The notes under the pieces are model-generated. The model made no database searches. It was not told where the DNA came from and worked only from the letters and a program-made list of their open reading frames with translations. A program made the translations under genes and the position numbers. 42,312 nt of DNA from contig JAADHO010000213.1 in assembly GCA_013151775.1 (NCBI GenBank), positions 1 to 42,312 of the forward strand, given 5' to 3'. Source of the stretch: Deltaproteobacteria bacterium. GTDB taxonomy: Bacteria > Myxococcota_A > Polyangia > Polyangiales > Houyiibacteriaceae. How positions within the stretch are numbered: position 1 is the first letter of the stretch; each line of letters begins with the position of its first letter. This document shows, piece after piece, positions 32,801 to 40,744 of the stretch.

Positions 32801-33035
32801 CGTGAACCGCGTGCAGCGCGCTCGCAAAGAGCTCGAGCTCGCCTTCGAGGCGCGCATCGACCTGCGCTACCAGACCGCGGACGCGGCCCTCGCCGAAGCC
32901 ATCGAGGCCGAGTCGAGCTTCATCTCGGAGCAGACGCTCGCGGAGTCCCTCGTGCACGAGGGCGGCGGCACGCACGCCATCGAGGTGAAGGTTGACGGCG
33001 CCGAGCTGCGCCTCTGGATCACGCCTCGGGAGTAG
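29832..33035 (+). CDS. ileS: Isoleucyl-tRNA synthetase, type 2 (eukaryotic-like)
   Basis: This 1,067-residue class I synthetase charges tRNA-Ile in the cytoplasm. The ATP-binding HIGH motif appears as HPGH at residues 55-58 within EGPPTANGMPHPGH. The KMSKS loop is KLSKR at 613-617, followed by DKNYTDP, which together with the length is characteristic of the type-2 (eukaryotic-like) enzymes; type-1 enzymes have KMSKSLGN. The editing domain (CP1) lies between, with WTTTPWTLPSN near residue 220. The C-terminus has an anticodon-binding domain (SNWYVRRSRARFW) and no zinc-ribbon Cys cluster, as expected for type 2. Type-2 enzymes are known to be poorly inhibited by mupirocin. The 3' end overlaps the convergent lgt by 17 nt. 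ileS and lspA are neighbours in many bacteria; here they face each other. Confidence 0.97.
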   Translation: MFEPVSPQVSFPALDERCLTLWKEQDVFAKTVARGEGKPSFVFYEGPPTANGMPHPGHVLTRVMKDVFLRYRSMCGYHVPRRAGWDTHGLPVEVEVEKALGINGKDAIAEYGVEAFSQACIDSVFRYIDEWRRMTTRIGFWVDLDDAYVTFHRSYVESVWWALSQLFEQGMLYKGYKVVWWWPQGGTALSAGEVGQGYKQVDDPSVVVRFRVVGEERTSLLAWTTTPWTLPSNIALAVDPKLDYACARLEDGERVWLAAARIEAVLGEREYEVVATKTGAELVGLRYDSPFHYAEPQGGPAHQVIVADFVTLDTGTGMVHLAPAFGEDDFRVCKAQGLGFLQLVRPDGIFPEEVTDFAGRFVKDADRDIVKLLDERGLLFAQETYRHDYPFCWRKMDDPLIQYARRSWFIKTTREIERVKANNQAVHWEPAHIKDGRFGQFLEGNVDWALSRERFWGTPLPIWVNDETGTVEAVGSVDAILEKNADAFAEFDAAKADNPELSEHLRVHKPWIDNVTWTKPGEPGTYRRVPEVIDCWFDSGCMPFAQWGYPHQNKDKFEAAFPADFITEAVDQTRGWFYSLMTISTLMFPDAELPHPFKNCFVMGLVTDAKGKKLSKRDKNYTDPLVLMDEVGADAMRWSLYTGTVPGQNTRFGKAAAEGAAREFLLKLWNVYSFFVTYARIDGFEPSADAPDPSERSDMDRYILAELDHTIRRVREELDQYRSHLAARALGDFVDALSNWYVRRSRARFWAEGDSVDKRAAFATLYEVLSETSLLLAPFVPFMAEEMFQNLVRAQRDDAEVSVHLEGFPEAREERRDDSLREAVEATRDVVALGQRVRNETRLKVRQPLSRAIVVTHGEAERAAIARFAQAIREELNVRELEFTNEPERYVEYVLVPNFRVLGPRVGRRVPAVKAALSAADGSALHAEMSAHGKVTLDVEGETLELGPEEVEVRLTAKPGFAAAAEGERVLLLDTEITPELKRAGLAREVVNRVQRARKELELAFEARIDLRYQTADAALAEAIEAESSFISEQTLAESLVHEGGGTHAIEVKVDGAELRLWITPRE

Positions 33036-33957
33036 CCGCGGGAGGCGTCGCCCTCTTCTTCAGCTCGCCCCAGAGGTAGGCCACGACGCCGAGGATGCCG
33101 ACGCCTATGAGCTGCGACGTGCTCATGCCGAAGAGCCCGCCGCGGTCGTCTGCGCGATAGAACTCGAGCACGAAGCGCAGGATGGCGTAGAGGGCGAGGA
33201 AGACGAGCATCACCTGCCCGTCGAAGCGCTTGCGCGGGTGCACCCAAAGCATGCAGAAGGCCGCGATGGCCAGGCTGCCAAGCGACTCGTAGAGTTGCGT
33301 TGGGTAGACGGGCAAGGAGGCGAGGTTGGGCGAGCTGAGGAGTCCGAGCTTCCACTCGGCCTCGCTCGCCGGCGAGCCTCCGGGGAAGACCACGGAGAGC
33401 ACACCCTCGTGCACGGGCTGACCGAAGCAGCAGCCACCGAGGAAGCAGCCGAGGCGTCCGAAGAAGAGCCCGAGGGGGACCACCATGCCCACCATGTCGG
33501 CGCCCTTGAGCAGGGGGAAGCGCTCCTTCTTCAAGAAGTAGACGCCGAATATCGTCGCCGCGACCAGGCCTCCATAGTACGCGAGGCCGCCGTTCCAGAA
33601 CTCGGCCCAGGCGAAGCAGTCGCGGGCCGCAGGTCGGCAGACGTTCGCCGCCGCATCCCACAAGCCCTCCACCGCGCTGCACTCCGCGTGCGTGATCTGC
33701 CAACCCACCTTCGAGGGATCGGTGCAGAGGTGGACGTAGTCCCAGAAGTAGCCGTCGGCGATGACGTGCAGGATGCGCGCGCCGCCGACACCGAAGATCA
33801 GCGCGTAGAGGCCCAGGTCGATGACGGTGTTGTGATCGAAGCCGCTGCGCTTGGCCCAACGCGAGCCCACCAAGGTTGCCAGGGCGAAGCCCAGCATGAG
33901 CATCGTGAAGTAGGCGGGGACGGGCTCGCCAAAGAGATCGAAGAGGCGGGAGTGCAT
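33019..33957 (-). CDS. lgt: Phosphatidylglycerol--prolipoprotein diacylglyceryl transferase
   Basis: Lgt is the inner-membrane enzyme that attaches diacylglycerol to the lipobox Cys, the first step of lipoprotein maturation. The 312-residue product has about seven hydrophobic segments. Family motifs are WNGGLAYYGG (~121-130), GRLGCFLGGCCFG (167-179, the essential-Arg signature, with Cys where Asn is usual), PTQLYES (219-225) and RFVLEFYRADDRGG (261-274). A Cys-containing periplasmic-loop insertion at ~75-118, with Cys at 78, 93, 107 and 114, is not in the classical enterobacterial protein. It lies 54 bp downstream of lspA in the same direction and probably shares its transcript. Its last 17 nt overlap the end of ileS. 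Confidence 0.95.
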   Translation of the reverse strand: MHSRLFDLFGEPVPAYFTMLMLGFALATLVGSRWAKRSGFDHNTVIDLGLYALIFGVGGARILHVIADGYFWDYVHLCTDPSKVGWQITHAECSAVEGLWDAAANVCRPAARDCFAWAEFWNGGLAYYGGLVAATIFGVYFLKKERFPLLKGADMVGMVVPLGLFFGRLGCFLGGCCFGQPVHEGVLSVVFPGGSPASEAEWKLGLLSSPNLASLPVYPTQLYESLGSLAIAAFCMLWVHPRKRFDGQVMLVFLALYAILRFVLEFYRADDRGGLFGMSTSQLIGVGILGVVAYLWGELKKRATPPAATPEA

Positions 33958-34011
33958 GGTCAGGGACGCTCGCTCGAGCGCTGTGGTTGTAGCGCAGGCT
34001 GAGCCGAGGCG

Positions 34012-34632
34012 TCAGGCCTTGTCGCGAACCTTAGCCTGGGCTTCGGCTCGTTTCTGCCGCTTGGTGTCCAGCATGCCGTCGATCAGCAGCAGGCCGACGC
34101 CGACCACGATGGCCGCGTCCGCTACGTTGAAGGTGGGCCACTCCCAACCGCTCGGTAGGTGAAAGCGCACGAAGTCCACCACGTAGCCGTAGCGCAGGCG
34201 ATCGTGGATGTTGCCCGCAGCGCCCGAGATGACAAAGGGCACGGCGGCGGCGAACGCCCGCCCGCCACGCCCGCGAACGAACATCAGGCCCAGGAAGATC
34301 ACCGCGCCTAGGGCCGCCACGCCGAAGACCGCCGAGCGCGCGACCGCGCTCGAGCCGCGCATCAGACCGAAGGCCGCGCCACAGTTCTCGGCGTAGCGAA
34401 GCTCGAGGTAGTCGTCCACGAGCACCACCGGCGGCTTGCGAGCGCGCTGAAAGGAGATGCGCCCGAGGTCGTCTGACTCGCAGAGGGGAGGCGGCTCTCC
34501 CACACGCGCCTCGGACAGCTCCGACAGCGCCCAGGACTTGCTGCCGAGGTCGGCGCCCACCAGCGTCGCGGTGGCGAGGAGCGCGAGCAAGAGGGCCTTG
34601 TTCGTACGGCGAGTGTCTGCAGCGTGAGTCAT
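34012..34632 (-). CDS. lspA: Lipoprotein signal peptidase (signal peptidase II)
   Basis: LspA is an inner-membrane aspartyl protease that cleaves the signal peptide of diacylglyceryl-prolipoproteins after Lgt. The 206-residue product has four hydrophobic helices. The conserved Asp/Lys region is VGADLGSKSWA (25-35), the NxGAAFG motif is NCGAAFG (83-89), and the catalytic aspartates fall in AGNIHDR (D144) and FNVADA (D172). An extra segment of about 30 residues separates helix 1 from the NxGAAFG motif, making it longer than the ~165-residue E. coli enzyme. It begins only 40 bp after the stop of the CusA-like gene and precedes lgt by 54 bp, so co-transcription with the efflux genes is likely. 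Confidence 0.95.
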   Translation of the reverse strand: MTHAADTRRTNKALLLALLATATLVGADLGSKSWALSELSEARVGEPPPLCESDDLGRISFQRARKPPVVLVDDYLELRYAENCGAAFGLMRGSSAVARSAVFGVAALGAVIFLGLMFVRGRGGRAFAAAVPFVISGAAGNIHDRLRYGYVVDFVRFHLPSGWEWPTFNVADAAIVVGVGLLLIDGMLDTKRQKRAEAQAKVRDKA

Positions 34633-34672
34633 CGGGGAGCGCGGATGCTACCAGCCGCGGACGGTCGGTCAA

Positions 34673-37600
34673 TCACGCGCTCGCCGGCTCCGCAAGCTCC
34701 GAGTCCGGGGCCTCCGAGCCGGAGTCCTGCGAATCCGCCTGCTCCAAGCCGGAGTCCTCCGGCCCGGGCTCGTCGGACTTCGTCGGATGACGCGTGATCA
34801 CCGAGTACAGCACGGGCAACACCAACAGGGTGAGCAGGGTCGTAGAGACCATGCCTCCGATCATCGGCGCGGCGATGCGCTTCATCACGTCGGCGCCGGC
34901 TCCCGAGCTCCACATGATCGGCAGCAATCCGAAGATGATCGCGCAGACCGTCATCACGATGGGACGTACGCGCTCGGATGCTCCGTCCACGATCGCCCCT
35001 TGCACGGTTCCCCCGTGTCTCTCGATGTCCTGCATGGCGTGTCTCAAGTAGAGCACCATCACCACGCCCGTCTCCGATGCCACACCCGCCAAGGCGATAA
35101 AGCCCACCCCAACGGCGACGCTGAGATCGTAGTTGAGGACATACAGCAGCCACACACCTCCGATCAATGCGAAGGGAAGCAGGCCCATGACCAGCCCGGC
35201 CTCCTTGAAGGTGCGGAAGTTCAAATACAGCATGAAGAACACGAGCAGGAGTGTAATCGGGACGATCTTACTCAGCTTCTCCGATGCGCGCTGCATGTAC
35301 TCGAACTGCCCACTCCATACGATGGAGTATCCCGGAGGCAGGTTGATCTCGGTGCGCACGGCTTCCTGCGCGCGCTCCACGTAGCCGCCGATGTCGCTGC
35401 CGATCACGTCTACGTAGATCCAGGCCGTTGGGACGGCGCCCTCCGTTTTCACGACCGGAGGACCCTTGGAGAAACTCACATGTGCGATCTGTCCCAGGGG
35501 TACAGAGTGTCCCATGGGCGAATGCACCAAGACGCTGCGAATCCCGTCGAGCGACTCGCGCAATTCACGAGGGTATCGGACATTGATCGGATAGCGCTCC
35601 AAGCCCTCCACGGTCTCGCTGACGTTGATCCCTCCGACAGCGCTCATGATCACCGACTGAACGTCATCGATTTGAATGCCGTAGCGCGCGGCCGCTTCCC
35701 GGTCGATGTCCACATCCAAGAAATTGCCGCCCGTGACCCGTTCGGCGTACACGCTCGCCGTGCCGGGAACCTGACGAATGCGTCCCTCGATCTGCTCCGC
35801 CAAGTCGGCCAAGACGCTCAAGTCGGGCCCCAAGATCTTGATCCCCACCGGCGTCTTGATGCCCGTGGCGAGCATGTCGATGCGGGTCTTGATCGGCATC
35901 GTCCAGGCGTTCGTCACCCCCGGAAGCTGGATCGCCTCGTCGAGCTCCCTGATGAGGATCGCCTGGGTCATGCCCTCGCGCCACTCGCTCTCGGGCTTGA
36001 GCCTGACGATGGTCTCGACCATGTTGAGCGGCGCCGGATCGGTGGCCGTCTCGGCGCGCCCGACCTTGCCGAATACACTCTCCACTTCCGGGAACGCGGC
36101 GATGATCTGATCGGTCTGCTGCAAGACCTGGCGCGCTTCGGTGATTGAAATCCCCGGCAAGAGAGACGGCATATAGAGCAAGTCTCCCTCGTTGAGTGGA
36201 GGCATGAACTCACTGCCGAGACGCGACATGGGGAACCAGCTCGCGACCAGCACCGCCAGAGCCACGAACAACGTCGTCTTAGGCCAGCGTATCAGACGCC
36301 CGAGGACGGGACGGTAGACCGCGAGCAGGGCCCGGTTGATCGGGTTGGCCGCCTCCGGGCGGATCTTGCCACGGATGAAGTATCCCATCATCACAGGTAC
36401 GATGGTGATGCTCAGGAGAGACGCGGCGATCATCGCGTAGGTCTTGGTGAAGGCCAGGGGCTTGAACAGTCGGCCTTCCTGGGCTTCGAGCGAAAACACT
36501 GGAACGAACGAAATAGCAATGATCAAAAGAGAGAAAAACAGGGATGGACCAACCTCTTTTGTTGACTCCGCAACAATTTTCCAGCGATCGGGGTTCGGCC
36601 CCGCACGCTCGAGATGTTTGTGCATATTCTCGATCATGACGATGGCCGCATCGACCATGGCCCCAATCGCGATCGCTATCCCTCCCAAACTCATGATGTC
36701 CGCAGACATCCCCTGCGCACGCATGGCCAGGAACGCCAGCAATATGCCACCGGGAAGCAGCAGGATCGCCACCAAGGCAGACCGGAAGTGGAGCAGGAAG
36801 AAGATGCAGACGAGCGCGACGATCACGCACTCCTCGATGATCTTCTCCTCCAAGGTATCGACGGCACGCTCGATCAGCCCCGAGCGATCGTAGGCAGGGA
36901 CGATCCTCACGCCCTCGGGCAATGACGTCTGCAGCTCCGCCAAGCGCGCTTTTACGTCCTCGATGACCTGATAGGCGTTCGCGCCATAGCGCGCGATCAC
37001 CACGCCGCCGACCACCTCGCCTTCGCCATTCCACTCCGCTAGGCCGCGGCGCAGCTCGGGTCCGATGCTGACCGAGGCGACGTCAGCGAGACGTACGGGG
37101 ACATGGTTCTCATCGACGCTGAGCGGGATACCTCGTAGGTCGTCCAGGGATTTGATGTAACCACGGCTGCGGACCATGAACTCGGTCTCGGCGAGCTCGA
37201 TGACTCGCCCACCGGTGTCGTTGTTGCTTCGCCGAATCGCCCGACGAACGGTCTCGAGCGAGACATCGAAGGCGTCGAGCTTCTGAGGATCGACCGTCAC
37301 CTGATACTGTTTGACGAAGCCGCCAACGCTGGCGACCTCCGACACACCATTGACTTGCTGTAGCGCGTATCGAAGCTGCCAATCTTGAATGGAGCGCAGC
37401 TCCTGAAGATCGTGATTGTCGCTCTGAAGCGTGTACTCGTAGACCCAACCTACGCCGGTTGCATCGGGCCCCAATGCGGGATTGACTCCATCGGGAAGCT
37501 GACTGTTTGCGTAGTTCAGGTACTCGAGCACACGGCTTCGTGCCCAGTACATATCCGTGCCGTCTTCGAAGATGATGTAGACGAAGGACAGACCGAAGAA

Positions 37601-37858
37601 CGAGTAGCCACGCACCACGCTGGCCCCGGGGACCGAGAGCATGGTGGTCGTGAGTGGATAGGTGACCTGATCCTCCACGACCTGCGGAGCCTGTCCGGGG
37701 TACTCGGTGAAGACGACTACCTGAACGTCGGAGAGATCCGGCACCGCGTCTAGCGGCATCGTGCTGAGGGCGTAGGCGCCCGCTGCCATGGCCGCCAAGG
37801 TCAGGCATATGACCAGGAAGCGGTTGCGAATGGACGCGTCAATTATGCGATCGAGCAT
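34673..37858 (-). CDS. cusA: CusA-like Cu(I)/Ag(I) efflux RND transporter
   Basis: This 1,061-residue heavy-metal RND pump drives monovalent copper or silver out through an adaptor and outer-membrane channel using proton motive force. It tracks E. coli CusA closely: MPLDAVPDLSDVQV, YPGQAPQVVEDQVTYPLTTT, FEDGTDMYWARSRVLEYL, GGIAIAIGAMVDAAIVMIEN and AGVASETGVVMVLYLRHA. The three methionines of the E. coli metal site (M573, M623, M672) are present as M563, M613 and M662, each offset by ten, in DLLYMPSLLP, LNMVETIV and TRIDMLATG. This favours Cus over Czc specificity. The C-terminus carries an extra acidic low-complexity tail (Ser/Asp/Glu/Ala, ~35 residues) absent from E. coli CusA. The start lies 28 bp after the cusB-like stop. 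Confidence 0.95.
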   Translation of the reverse strand: MLDRIIDASIRNRFLVICLTLAAMAAGAYALSTMPLDAVPDLSDVQVVVFTEYPGQAPQVVEDQVTYPLTTTMLSVPGASVVRGYSFFGLSFVYIIFEDGTDMYWARSRVLEYLNYANSQLPDGVNPALGPDATGVGWVYEYTLQSDNHDLQELRSIQDWQLRYALQQVNGVSEVASVGGFVKQYQVTVDPQKLDAFDVSLETVRRAIRRSNNDTGGRVIELAETEFMVRSRGYIKSLDDLRGIPLSVDENHVPVRLADVASVSIGPELRRGLAEWNGEGEVVGGVVIARYGANAYQVIEDVKARLAELQTSLPEGVRIVPAYDRSGLIERAVDTLEEKIIEECVIVALVCIFFLLHFRSALVAILLLPGGILLAFLAMRAQGMSADIMSLGGIAIAIGAMVDAAIVMIENMHKHLERAGPNPDRWKIVAESTKEVGPSLFFSLLIIAISFVPVFSLEAQEGRLFKPLAFTKTYAMIAASLLSITIVPVMMGYFIRGKIRPEAANPINRALLAVYRPVLGRLIRWPKTTLFVALAVLVASWFPMSRLGSEFMPPLNEGDLLYMPSLLPGISITEARQVLQQTDQIIAAFPEVESVFGKVGRAETATDPAPLNMVETIVRLKPESEWREGMTQAILIRELDEAIQLPGVTNAWTMPIKTRIDMLATGIKTPVGIKILGPDLSVLADLAEQIEGRIRQVPGTASVYAERVTGGNFLDVDIDREAAARYGIQIDDVQSVIMSAVGGINVSETVEGLERYPINVRYPRELRESLDGIRSVLVHSPMGHSVPLGQIAHVSFSKGPPVVKTEGAVPTAWIYVDVIGSDIGGYVERAQEAVRTEINLPPGYSIVWSGQFEYMQRASEKLSKIVPITLLLVFFMLYLNFRTFKEAGLVMGLLPFALIGGVWLLYVLNYDLSVAVGVGFIALAGVASETGVVMVLYLRHAMQDIERHGGTVQGAIVDGASERVRPIVMTVCAIIFGLLPIMWSSGAGADVMKRIAAPMIGGMVSTTLLTLLVLPVLYSVITRHPTKSDEPGPEDSGLEQADSQDSGSEAPDSELAEPASA

Positions 37859-37886
37859 GCTCGGGCTCCGTGTTCAGCGCTGTCGA

Positions 37887-39236
37887 TCATCGACCTTGGC
37901 CCGTGGCCCCGTCGGCTGCGGCGTCGGCTGCGGCGTCGGCAACCCCCGCGTCGCCTCCATCCCGGACGGCGGCGTCCCGGACCCCGGCCTCTCCTGCGTC
38001 CGCCCCCGAGGTGTAGTTGGACCCGAGCATGTCGAGCGCAACCTGTCGAAGCCGGCTCTCGCTGTCGAGCAGGAACTGACCGCTGATCACGACCTCTTCG
38101 CCCTCTTCGAGTCCCGACAGAACCTGATAGCCCTGCTGCCCCGAGACGCCGAGCGATGCGTCCCGTGGCTCGAAGCGGCCATTGCCGAGGGACACGAAGA
38201 CGACGTTTCTCTCGCCGCTGTGGATCACAGCCTCCGACGGCACGACGAGCGTCTCACCCACGGGCTCCGAGTGAATGCGCACCGTGGCGAACATCCCGGG
38301 GCGCAACGTGACCTGAGGATTCGGGAGCACCAAGCGCACCTGTAGTGTGCGGGTCCGCTCGTTCAAGGTCGGGTAGACGTAGTCGACCCGAGCGGTCTGC
38401 ATCTGGCCCGGGAGATAGGTCAACTCGATGGTCGCCTCTTGCCCCGCGGCGACCCAAGGCGCGTCGAACTCGTACACCTCGGCCATCACCCAGAGCGCGT
38501 CCATCTCTCCGAGGGTGAAGAGGTTCGCGCCCATGCGGACGAAGGTGCCTTCATAGGCCGACTTCTGGATCACGTAGCCGCTGCGTGGAGCCGGTATGGA
38601 GATCCGCCGCTGGGCGCGCCCGGTGCGTTCGATGCGTGAGATGAACGAGTTCGGGACGTCGAAGAGCGCGAGGCGCTGACGCGCCGCCTGAATCAGGTGC
38701 GCGGAGTGGGGTCCACCCGCCGTGCCGCGAAAGATCTGCAAGTACTCCTCTTGACCGGCCACCAACTCGGGACTGTAGATCGCGAAGAGCGGCTGGCCAG
38801 CGCGCACATACTGTCCAGTTTCAGTGACGTAGAGCCGTTCGATCCAGCCGTCGAACTTCATGTTCACGGTGGTGACACGAGACTCGTCGAATTCGATGCG
38901 TCCAACCGCGCGGATCACGCGCGTCAGTCGCTGCTTGGTCAACGCCTGTGTGCGAACGCCCAGGCGTTGGATGGTCGCGCCATCAATCTGCAGCGAGTTG
39001 AGGTCTGCGCCGGGGTCACCTTCGTGCACCGCGACCAGGTCCATCCCCATGGCGTCCTTGCCGGGATTCTGCGACACGAAGGATGGATTCATCGGACTAC
39101 GATAGAAGAGAACGGCGCCCTCGCCGTCGTCCGAAGTCGCCGCCGGAGTGTCCTCAGCGGCGCCGGAGCACCCACCCAACATGAGAAGAGCCGCTCCCAA
39201 GAGGGCCCATGCATTGGAGTTCGCGATAGTGTTCAC
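37887..39236 (-). CDS. cusB: CusB-like periplasmic adaptor lipoprotein (membrane fusion protein)
   Basis: The 449-residue adaptor links the CusA-like pump to the outer-membrane channel. The lipoprotein signal ends in LMLGGC (Cys23), so it depends on Lgt and LspA, encoded downstream. Residues ~44-72 form the Met-rich N-terminal heavy-metal-binding region (YRSPMNPSF, then GKDAMGMDLV). Met49, Met63 and Met65 correspond well to the copper-binding methionines of E. coli CusB (M49, M64, M66). Then come the lipoyl/barrel-sandwich and hairpin parts (DGWIERLYVTETGQYVRAGQ, LFAIYSPELVAGQEEYL) and a beta-barrel ending LRPGMFATVRI. The C-terminus ends in an Ala/Asp/Gly tail encoded by a 12-bp-unit repeat (37,911-37,942). 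The start codon overlaps the upstream stop by 4 nt. Confidence 0.93.
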   Translation of the reverse strand: MNTIANSNAWALLGAALLMLGGCSGAAEDTPAATSDDGEGAVLFYRSPMNPSFVSQNPGKDAMGMDLVAVHEGDPGADLNSLQIDGATIQRLGVRTQALTKQRLTRVIRAVGRIEFDESRVTTVNMKFDGWIERLYVTETGQYVRAGQPLFAIYSPELVAGQEEYLQIFRGTAGGPHSAHLIQAARQRLALFDVPNSFISRIERTGRAQRRISIPAPRSGYVIQKSAYEGTFVRMGANLFTLGEMDALWVMAEVYEFDAPWVAAGQEATIELTYLPGQMQTARVDYVYPTLNERTRTLQVRLVLPNPQVTLRPGMFATVRIHSEPVGETLVVPSEAVIHSGERNVVFVSLGNGRFEPRDASLGVSGQQGYQVLSGLEEGEEVVISGQFLLDSESRLRQVALDMLGSNYTSGADAGEAGVRDAAVRDGGDAGVADAAADAAADGATGQGR

Positions 39237-40612
39237 TGCCCTTGCCTTTCGCTGGTGTTCTCACCCAGAAGGGCATGAAGTATGGCGCTTTGTCTGGCAC
39301 GCAACGCGCGCAGACGCTCAAATTCTAGGCGGGTGGTCAAGTCGACCCGCCAGTTCTCCAGGACGGTGTTCAAGGTGACGCGCCCAAACTGATAGTCTTC
39401 GATGCTGGCGCCGAGGGCGGCGTCGGTCTCTGGCAGGAGCTCGCCTCGATACAGGCTGAGCTGTGCGTCGACACGCCCTATGGCATCGAGCGCGCGCTCG
39501 AGGGCGGTGCGCACGTCGAGGATGGTGTCGTCCAGATCCTCACGGGCGGCTTCGACGGAACTCTCGAGTTCTCGTACCCGGGCGGCTTGATTGCGACTCA
39601 GAAACACGGGGAGAGTGATGCCCAGCGACACGCTGAACATATCTGCGCCTTGGGTCGGATCGCCGTTGACCTCGCGGCGGAAGCGGTAGCCCGCGCCGAT
39701 CATGAAGTCTGGATACTGCTCCCGGTGGGCGGAGGTCAGCTGCGCACGACGTGCCTCGACCTGCGCGCGCTGCAGACGCGTCTCGGGGTTGTCCCTCGCG
39801 AGCCGCTCGCGCAAAGCCGTGGCGTCCACTGCGTCTAGGGGAGGTTCACTGGACGAACGGACCTGACCCGCCGGATCGAGCCCGACCGTGCGCTCCGTCG
39901 CCCGCGCCGCGGACAAGAGCCTCTGACGAAGCTCGATCAGCGTGGAGCGGATCGAGCTGTGGGCGGCCTGAACCTGCAGCGCGTCCTGCTGCGCCGCCTC
40001 TCCCACCGAGAAGCGCGCGACCACGGCGTTTGCGAGCTGGTCGAGGACTCGCTCGGTCTCGGAGATGATGGTCAGCGACTCTTGGGCGAGCCAGAGATCC
40101 CAATAGGCGCGCTCGACGCTGAGCGCGACCCGCGCCTGCTCGCTCGTGAGCACGCGCTCGAGCACGGCGGTCGTGGCGCGGGCGGCCTGCGCCCGCAGGC
40201 GAAGCTTTCCTGGGAAGGGGATACCCTGCGTGAGCCCGACCGTGATCCCGCTCATGGCGGCTGCGTCGAGACCCGGATCGTTGAAGCGCAGGTTCGAGGC
40301 GCTGGTCATCAACGTCGGATCAGGCGGGCTCCCGACCCGAGAGGGGACCTCCTCGGAGGCCTCGATGTCGGCTTGCCTGGCGTGAAGGTTCGCCCGCTGC
40401 CGAAGCGCCGTGGCGATCAATTCCTGCAAGGTCTTGGGGGTCGTGTCCGGCTCCCCAGCCGAGGCGTCCTGCGGTCCGGGAGGGGTCTCCTGTACCTGCG
40501 CTCCGGTAGAGGTCTCCTGCGCTCCGGTGGAGGTCTCCTGAGCAGCGCCCTGCTGGGCGTGCGCTCCGGCAGAGACGGCGCAGACGATCAGAACCAGCAG
40601 CGGGCGGCTCAT
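39233..40612 (-). CDS. TolC/CusC-family outer-membrane efflux channel
   Basis: This 459-residue outer-membrane factor is the exit duct for the CusB/CusA-like proteins. I chose the ATG at 40,612 rather than the upstream in-frame start at 40,780. It is preceded by AAAGGAG at a nine-base spacing and begins a clean Sec signal (MSRPLLVLIVCAVSAGAHA). The extra 56 residues from the longer start would cross the regulatory region. After the signal is a short repeat-rich linker (QETSTGA twice). Two helical OEP repeats follow, with ERAYWDLWLAQESL, QQDALQVQAAHSSI, FPGKLRLRAQAARATTAVLER and later LGITLPVFLSRNQAARV. It is the first gene of the efflux operon, and its stop overlaps the cusB-like start by 4 nt. 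No lipobox is seen, unlike E. coli CusC. Confidence 0.9.
   Translation of the reverse strand: MSRPLLVLIVCAVSAGAHAQQGAAQETSTGAQETSTGAQVQETPPGPQDASAGEPDTTPKTLQELIATALRQRANLHARQADIEASEEVPSRVGSPPDPTLMTSASNLRFNDPGLDAAAMSGITVGLTQGIPFPGKLRLRAQAARATTAVLERVLTSEQARVALSVERAYWDLWLAQESLTIISETERVLDQLANAVVARFSVGEAAQQDALQVQAAHSSIRSTLIELRQRLLSAARATERTVGLDPAGQVRSSSEPPLDAVDATALRERLARDNPETRLQRAQVEARRAQLTSAHREQYPDFMIGAGYRFRREVNGDPTQGADMFSVSLGITLPVFLSRNQAARVRELESSVEAAREDLDDTILDVRTALERALDAIGRVDAQLSLYRGELLPETDAALGASIEDYQFGRVTLNTVLENWRVDLTTRLEFERLRALRARQSAILHALLGENTSERQGQ
40484..40548 (-). repeat. Short in-frame tandem repeat in the channel gene
   Basis: Two near-identical 21-base units (GCTCCGGTAGAGGTCTCCTGC and a one- or two-base variant) plus a partial third unit encode QETSTGA-type heptads just after the signal peptide. 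The repeat lengthens a flexible linker and keeps the frame. Confidence 0.6.
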
Positions 40613-40744
40613 CGAGGCGCGCTCCTTTGGCGGCCCTGGCGCGAGTCCGTCGAACACTGGGCCCATGGTATCAAGTGACGATGCATGCGCTACCGGTAGC
40701 CGAACGTTCGTCGGAAGACAAGCCCGTCGACTGCTGATATTTTT
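40613..40744. promoter_or_regulatory. Divergent control region with two abutting perfect palindromes
   Basis: The region holds the signals for the minus-strand efflux operon. GCTACCGGTAGC (40,689-40,700) and CGAACGTTCG (40,701-40,710) are perfect palindromes lying edge to edge, preceded by ATGCATGC. On the minus strand a weak -35-like TTGTCT (40,721-40,716) lies 17 bases before TACCGG (40,698-40,693). In that reading the second palindrome sits in the spacer and the first overlaps the -10, as expected for a regulator acting on the promoter. The promoter reading is tentative; the palindromes are certain. Confidence 0.4.

Noticed and set aside
29781-32975. Open frame of 1,064 codons antisense to ileS
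   Set aside because: Composition is a Leu/Glu/Ala/Arg/His shadow of the ileS codons; ileS itself has all family motifs.
37911-37942. 12-bp-unit repeat as a phase-variation tract
   Set aside because: The unit is a multiple of three and encodes a disordered Ala/Asp tail, so copy changes would not switch the frame.
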